Under the pieces are notes generated by a model. That model saw only the letters and a list, made by a program, of their open reading frames with translations, ran no database searches and was not told the DNA's origin. A stretch of DNA of 64,000 bases from Cacajao melanocephalus (lineage: Eukaryota; Chordata; Mammalia; Primates; Pitheciidae). Location: NCBI GenBank assembly GCA_963573385.1, contig CAUYLG010026709.1, positions 1-64,000 on the forward strand. Reading direction: 5' to 3'. Of this stretch, positions 59,325 to 64,000 are shown piece after piece (positions within the stretch are counted from its first letter, which is position 1; each line of letters begins with the position of its first letter). The position numbers were made by a program, and so were the translations under genes.

Positions 59325-59445
59325 AAAATGTATTCTTTTTTACTGTTTTAATCGATATATAATATTTATACATATTTTGGGGGTGCATGTGATATTTTGA
59401 TGCTGGTATATAATGTGTAATTATCACATCGGGGTCATAGTGTGT
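59325..59445 (-). mobile_element. L1M 3' UTR fragment, antisense
   Basis: 'tttatacatattttgggggt' GCATGTGATATTTTGATG and 'atataatgtgtaattatcac' follow a known L1M 3' UTR in antisense (gtacatattttgggggtacatgtgatattttgatacatg). Confidence 0.75.
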
Positions 59446-59589
59446 TCTTTTCAGTTTAGTGCTTTGAGTTTCAGTAAATGAAATGAATTCAATATAGGCT
59501 TTATTGTTCTCATCTTGCCAGAGATTTGTGAAAATTTCCTCATGGAGCAGCAGAGTCTTGGAAAGCTTTATATTCATACAAATTCTTCC

Positions 59590-60005
59590 AACTGATTCCC
59601 ACAGTCATCTAACTAGTCTTCCAAACTCCATTTTTTCCCACCCTGAATTCTTTTTATTATTTCAGGCAATATGATCTTCTTAAATATGCAAAGTATTCAC
59701 TTGTTTAAAACCCTCTGAATCCCCCTGCCCTCATTGTCTTCAGTATAAAATTGATACTCTTCCCTAAAGCAAACTCTCTACATTCTGGGGTTGTGTTCTC
59801 TGGTGGCTTTACTTTATATTTTCAGAGCTTGCACTTTGAGTGGGCCAGCAACATCAGATGGTGTCTAGCCCCCTACACAGGCATGCTTTGTCATCCTCTT
59901 TTATTTTTGCAAACACGGTTCCCTCCATCTGTTCTCACATTAAAAATCCCTTGCCCAGGCTTCATGTCTCAAATCTAGTACAAACCTTCTTTGCACTGAT
60001 TCCCC
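59590..60005 (+). mobile_element. L2 LINE segment, sense
   Basis: 'ctaactagtcttccaaactc', 'caggcaatatgatcttctta', 'acttgtttaaaaccctctga' and 'ttcagtataaaattgatact' follow L2 ORF2 3' sequence (taactggtctccctgc ... tgatctttttaaaa ... cctgcttaaaaccctcca). Confidence 0.68.
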
Positions 60006-60017
60006 AGGCTGCATTCT

Positions 60018-60175
60018 TACTCATTCATTCAACAAATGTTTATTGAGTCTTTATTGTATATCAGGTGATGTTGGTGAGGCAAGATTAAGCAGCGCACAGA
60101 GCAGCCAATGGAACAGATAAAATGCCTGCCCCGAAGGAACTTACATCCTTAAATGTTATTCTGATTGATTAGCCA
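60018..60175 (-). mobile_element. L2 LINE 3' end, antisense
   Basis: 'ttcattcaacaaatgtttat' TGAGTC, 'aaaatgcctgccccgaagga' and ACTTACATCC match the antisense L2 3' end. Confidence 0.75.
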
Positions 60176-60283
60176 CTGCATCTTACATACAGTGCCATCA
60201 CTGTATGAGACCATTTGATTTCTCTTCCAAACCACAACTATTTTGAAAATAAGAGGCATGTTATTAATAATTAATAGGAGGAG

Positions 60284-60590
60284 GCCAGGTGGGATGGCTC
60301 ATGCCTATAATCCAAGCATGTTGCGAGGCTGAGGAGGGTGAATCATCTGAGGTCAGGAGTTTGAGACTAGCCTGGCCAACATGGTAAAACTCTACATCTA
60401 CTATAAATATAAAAATTAGCTGGGCGTGCTGATGGGTACCTGTAATCCCAGCTACTTGGGAGTCTGAGGCAGAAGGATGACTTGAGGCAGAGGTTTCAGT
60501 GAGCCAAGATCATGCTATTGCACTCCAGCCTGGGTGACAGAGCAAGACTCTGCCTCAAAAATAATTAAATAAATATAGAAATATAGAAAT
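60284..60590 (+). mobile_element. Alu (S/J-like), diverged
   Basis: 'ggccaggtgggatggctcat', 'gaggtcaggagtttgagact', 'tagcctggccaacatggtaa' and 'cactccagcctgggtgacag'. About 9 bases are deleted near 60485 and the tail has become TAAATA-rich. Confidence 0.92.
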
Positions 60591-60789
60591 AAAGAATTAT
60601 AGGATGACAGGTAAACCAGCACTATCCACAGCAAACTGGAATGATCAAGTACCAGATTGTGTCACTATTTGTCAGACTCGTCGAAGAAGTTTTTATGCAC
60701 AGCACCTAACACATGCCAGGGACAGGAATGACAAGCAAAAATACATCGAGTGATTTAATACATAAATGAATGAATGAACAAATGAAGAC

Positions 60790-62344
<1,555 letters not shown>

Positions 62345-62551
62345 ACACTAAGAGCACATGGATAAAGGGAGGAGAACATCATACACCAGGGCCTGTTCGA
62401 GGTGTGGGGTGAGGGACGGGAACTTAGAGGATGGGTCAATAGGTGCAGCAAACCACCATGGCATACATATACCTATATAACAAACCTGCACATTCTGCAT
62501 GTTATCCCATTTTTTTAATAAGAAATAAAAAAATTGACTGATTTAATACAT

Positions 62552-62964
62552 TAATAAGTGATAAGTGAACAAATTTTCACAACTGTCAATCTAACTTTGC
62601 ATGTGTGACACTAGTATGTTCCTGCAATAAATCCTTTAGTATTAATCAGAAGTTTTTCATAGGCTACCACTGACAAATGTGTAAACTAAATTGAAAGAGA
62701 GAAACGAATCTACATGGAAATCCAGGAGTGGTAGCTTCAGGTATGGCTAGATTTAGGTATAAATTTAGCATAAGGACTCACTCTTAAACAAACTCTCTCC
62801 ATGAAGAAAGGATATGGTCCCCCAGATGTCCTAGGCTTATTTGATAATCATAGGTTATAATCCCAGAAAAAGAAAGAAAATGTTTATGAAGAGTTTCAGC
62901 TAAATTTTCAAAAAGGCCTTATGTTGGTCTGACTTGAGTAAATTGTTCGTTCTGGACACGATAA
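62552..62964. other. Unassigned sequence
   Basis: Nothing recognised. Confidence 0.4.
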
Positions 62965-63105
62965 TGATGAAATATCACCTCATATTTATTCAGCACTTTA
63001 CTTTGTGCTAACAATTGCTGTAAGAACTTTTTGCATGGCTTCTCACCTTTGATTCTCACAGTGACCTTACATACCAAGGATTATTGCTTCTGAACCTCAC
63101 AAAAT
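62965..63105 (-). mobile_element. MIR relic
   Basis: 'tattcagcactttactttgt', 'gcatggcttctcacctttga' and TTCTCACAGTGACCTTAC resemble the antisense MIR 3' half (tttattgagcgcttactatg ... cattatctcatttaatcctcacaac). Confidence 0.58.
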
Positions 63106-63369
63106 TAATGAGATTCTCTCAGAGTGGAAATAGAATAAGTAATGTTTGGTGAAAAGAAGAAAAAAGGAAGAGTTCCACTCTACCCTAAGGAATAACTCAA
63201 ATGCCAGTTTAACACAAATATTCTATAAGACGGTGAGTAAATGATGAGTGTGTAAACCCCCCTGCAGTGGCCAATGCAGAAACACATAGGATCAGGCTTG
63301 CATTCTCCCTACTCTGCTTAAAACAGCCGTCTTCTGTGGATTCTATCCCCATGAGGAGAGAATGGGAAC
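63106..63369. other. Unassigned sequence
   Basis: Nothing recognised. Confidence 0.4.
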
Positions 63370-63590
63370 CAGGGCTCAGATTCCAGAGTCAGACATCAGA
63401 TGTCTGAATCCAATTCTGCCATTTTCCAGCTAGGGAATATTAGTCAAGGTAGTTATCCTCCTAACCCTTGGTTCTCTTATTCATATAATGACGATAATTA
63501 TAAGGCTACTGTGAGAATGACATAAGATAATTTGTATAAGAGTACTCAGCTTGGTGCCAAGTCTACATGCTTAGTCCAAAAATGAAGCTG
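63370..63590 (+). mobile_element. MIR relic, well preserved
   Basis: 'agattccagagtcagacatc', 'gaatccaattctgccatttt', 'cccttggttctcttattcat', 'actgtgagaatgacataaga' and 'gagtactcagcttggtgcca' match sense MIR nearly end to end. Confidence 0.85.
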
Positions 63591-64000
63591 TTGTTAGGGC
63601 CAACTTCATGAATGAGTGATTTGCGGGGTCATGGAGAACTGGTTCTCAGCAGAGTTCCTTGCTGGGTTGAATTCTCTGCTTTTACTGTCTTGAAATTCTT
63701 AATAATTTCAAATTTCAACTTGCGCTTTGTAGGTGGCATTTAATGAGAAAACAGAGCATGCTTTGAGTAGTGAAGATAAGAGCAAGAGCTGTGCCCATCA
63801 TACCTCTTGATTGAGATATGCTTATTCCCCAAGAGCACAGAATTCTAGTAGATTTGCATTGCATGGTAGTTCAGTGAGACTCAAAGTCAGGACCCGGTAA
63901 GTGTGTACATCTTTGAGTAAGTAGAGATGCTGACAAATCAGAGAGACCGTGCTTTGGTTTTGACCAGAACTTGCTTCAAGCACATAAATGTGTCATTTAA
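63591..64000. other. Unassigned sequence
   Basis: No repeat or gene recognised up to the window edge. Confidence 0.4.

Overview
This window reads as primate, most likely human, non-coding nuclear DNA. It is AT-rich and dense in interspersed repeats. The diagnostic content is Alu SINEs (J-, S- and Sc-like), primate L1 3' halves, THE1/MST/MLT1 (MaLR) LTRs, MLT2-type ERVL LTRs, Tigger DNA transposons, and a background of old mammalian MIR and L2 copies. I found no convincing protein-coding exon, no tRNA or rRNA gene and no CRISPR array. It is probably intergenic or deep-intronic sequence. Most open frames are chance frames or lie inside repeats. The only ones with recognisable protein ancestry are decayed L1 ORF1/ORF2 and a decayed MULE-type transposase. 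Repeat assignments were made by eye from remembered family consensus, so class is firmer than subfamily and most boundaries are accurate to roughly 5-30 bases.

Layout. 0-8 kb: a Tigger2-like element split by an MLT2 LTR, a MIR-containing inverted duplication (1736-2149), MER5A, an MLT1 LTR with a long TC tract, and an antisense MaLR LTR plus internal region split by a 5'-truncated L1 (4981-6845). 8-22 kb: L2 and MIR relics, a second Tigger2-like element carrying an Alu close to its terminus, a second MLT2 LTR and a hairpin at 21991-22159. 22-34 kb: mostly unassigned unique sequence with a THE1 LTR, two Alus, TG and TA microsatellites and an L1M 3' end. 34-41 kb: a THE1 LTR, then an old L1M that has lost most of ORF2 and was later hit by a nearly complete antisense MaLR element (38258-40548).

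41-54 kb: a MaLR LTR, an ATCC tetranucleotide tract, an Alu, a Tigger element with both ends (49363-50207), MLT1 and MST LTRs and a long L2. The MST LTR holds a small insertion that looks copied in reverse from the nearby L2. 53.9-55.8 kb: a fossil MULE (Ricksha-like) transposon with long diverged terminal inverted repeats and a transposase relic. 55.4-62.1 kb: an Alu-rich stretch ending in a second 5'-truncated L1 that carries an Alu. 62.5-64 kb: MIR relics.

Nothing here forms a working gene system. The interest lies in nested insertion history, structural scars (templated insertion, inverted duplications, internal L1 deletion) and the MULE fossil.
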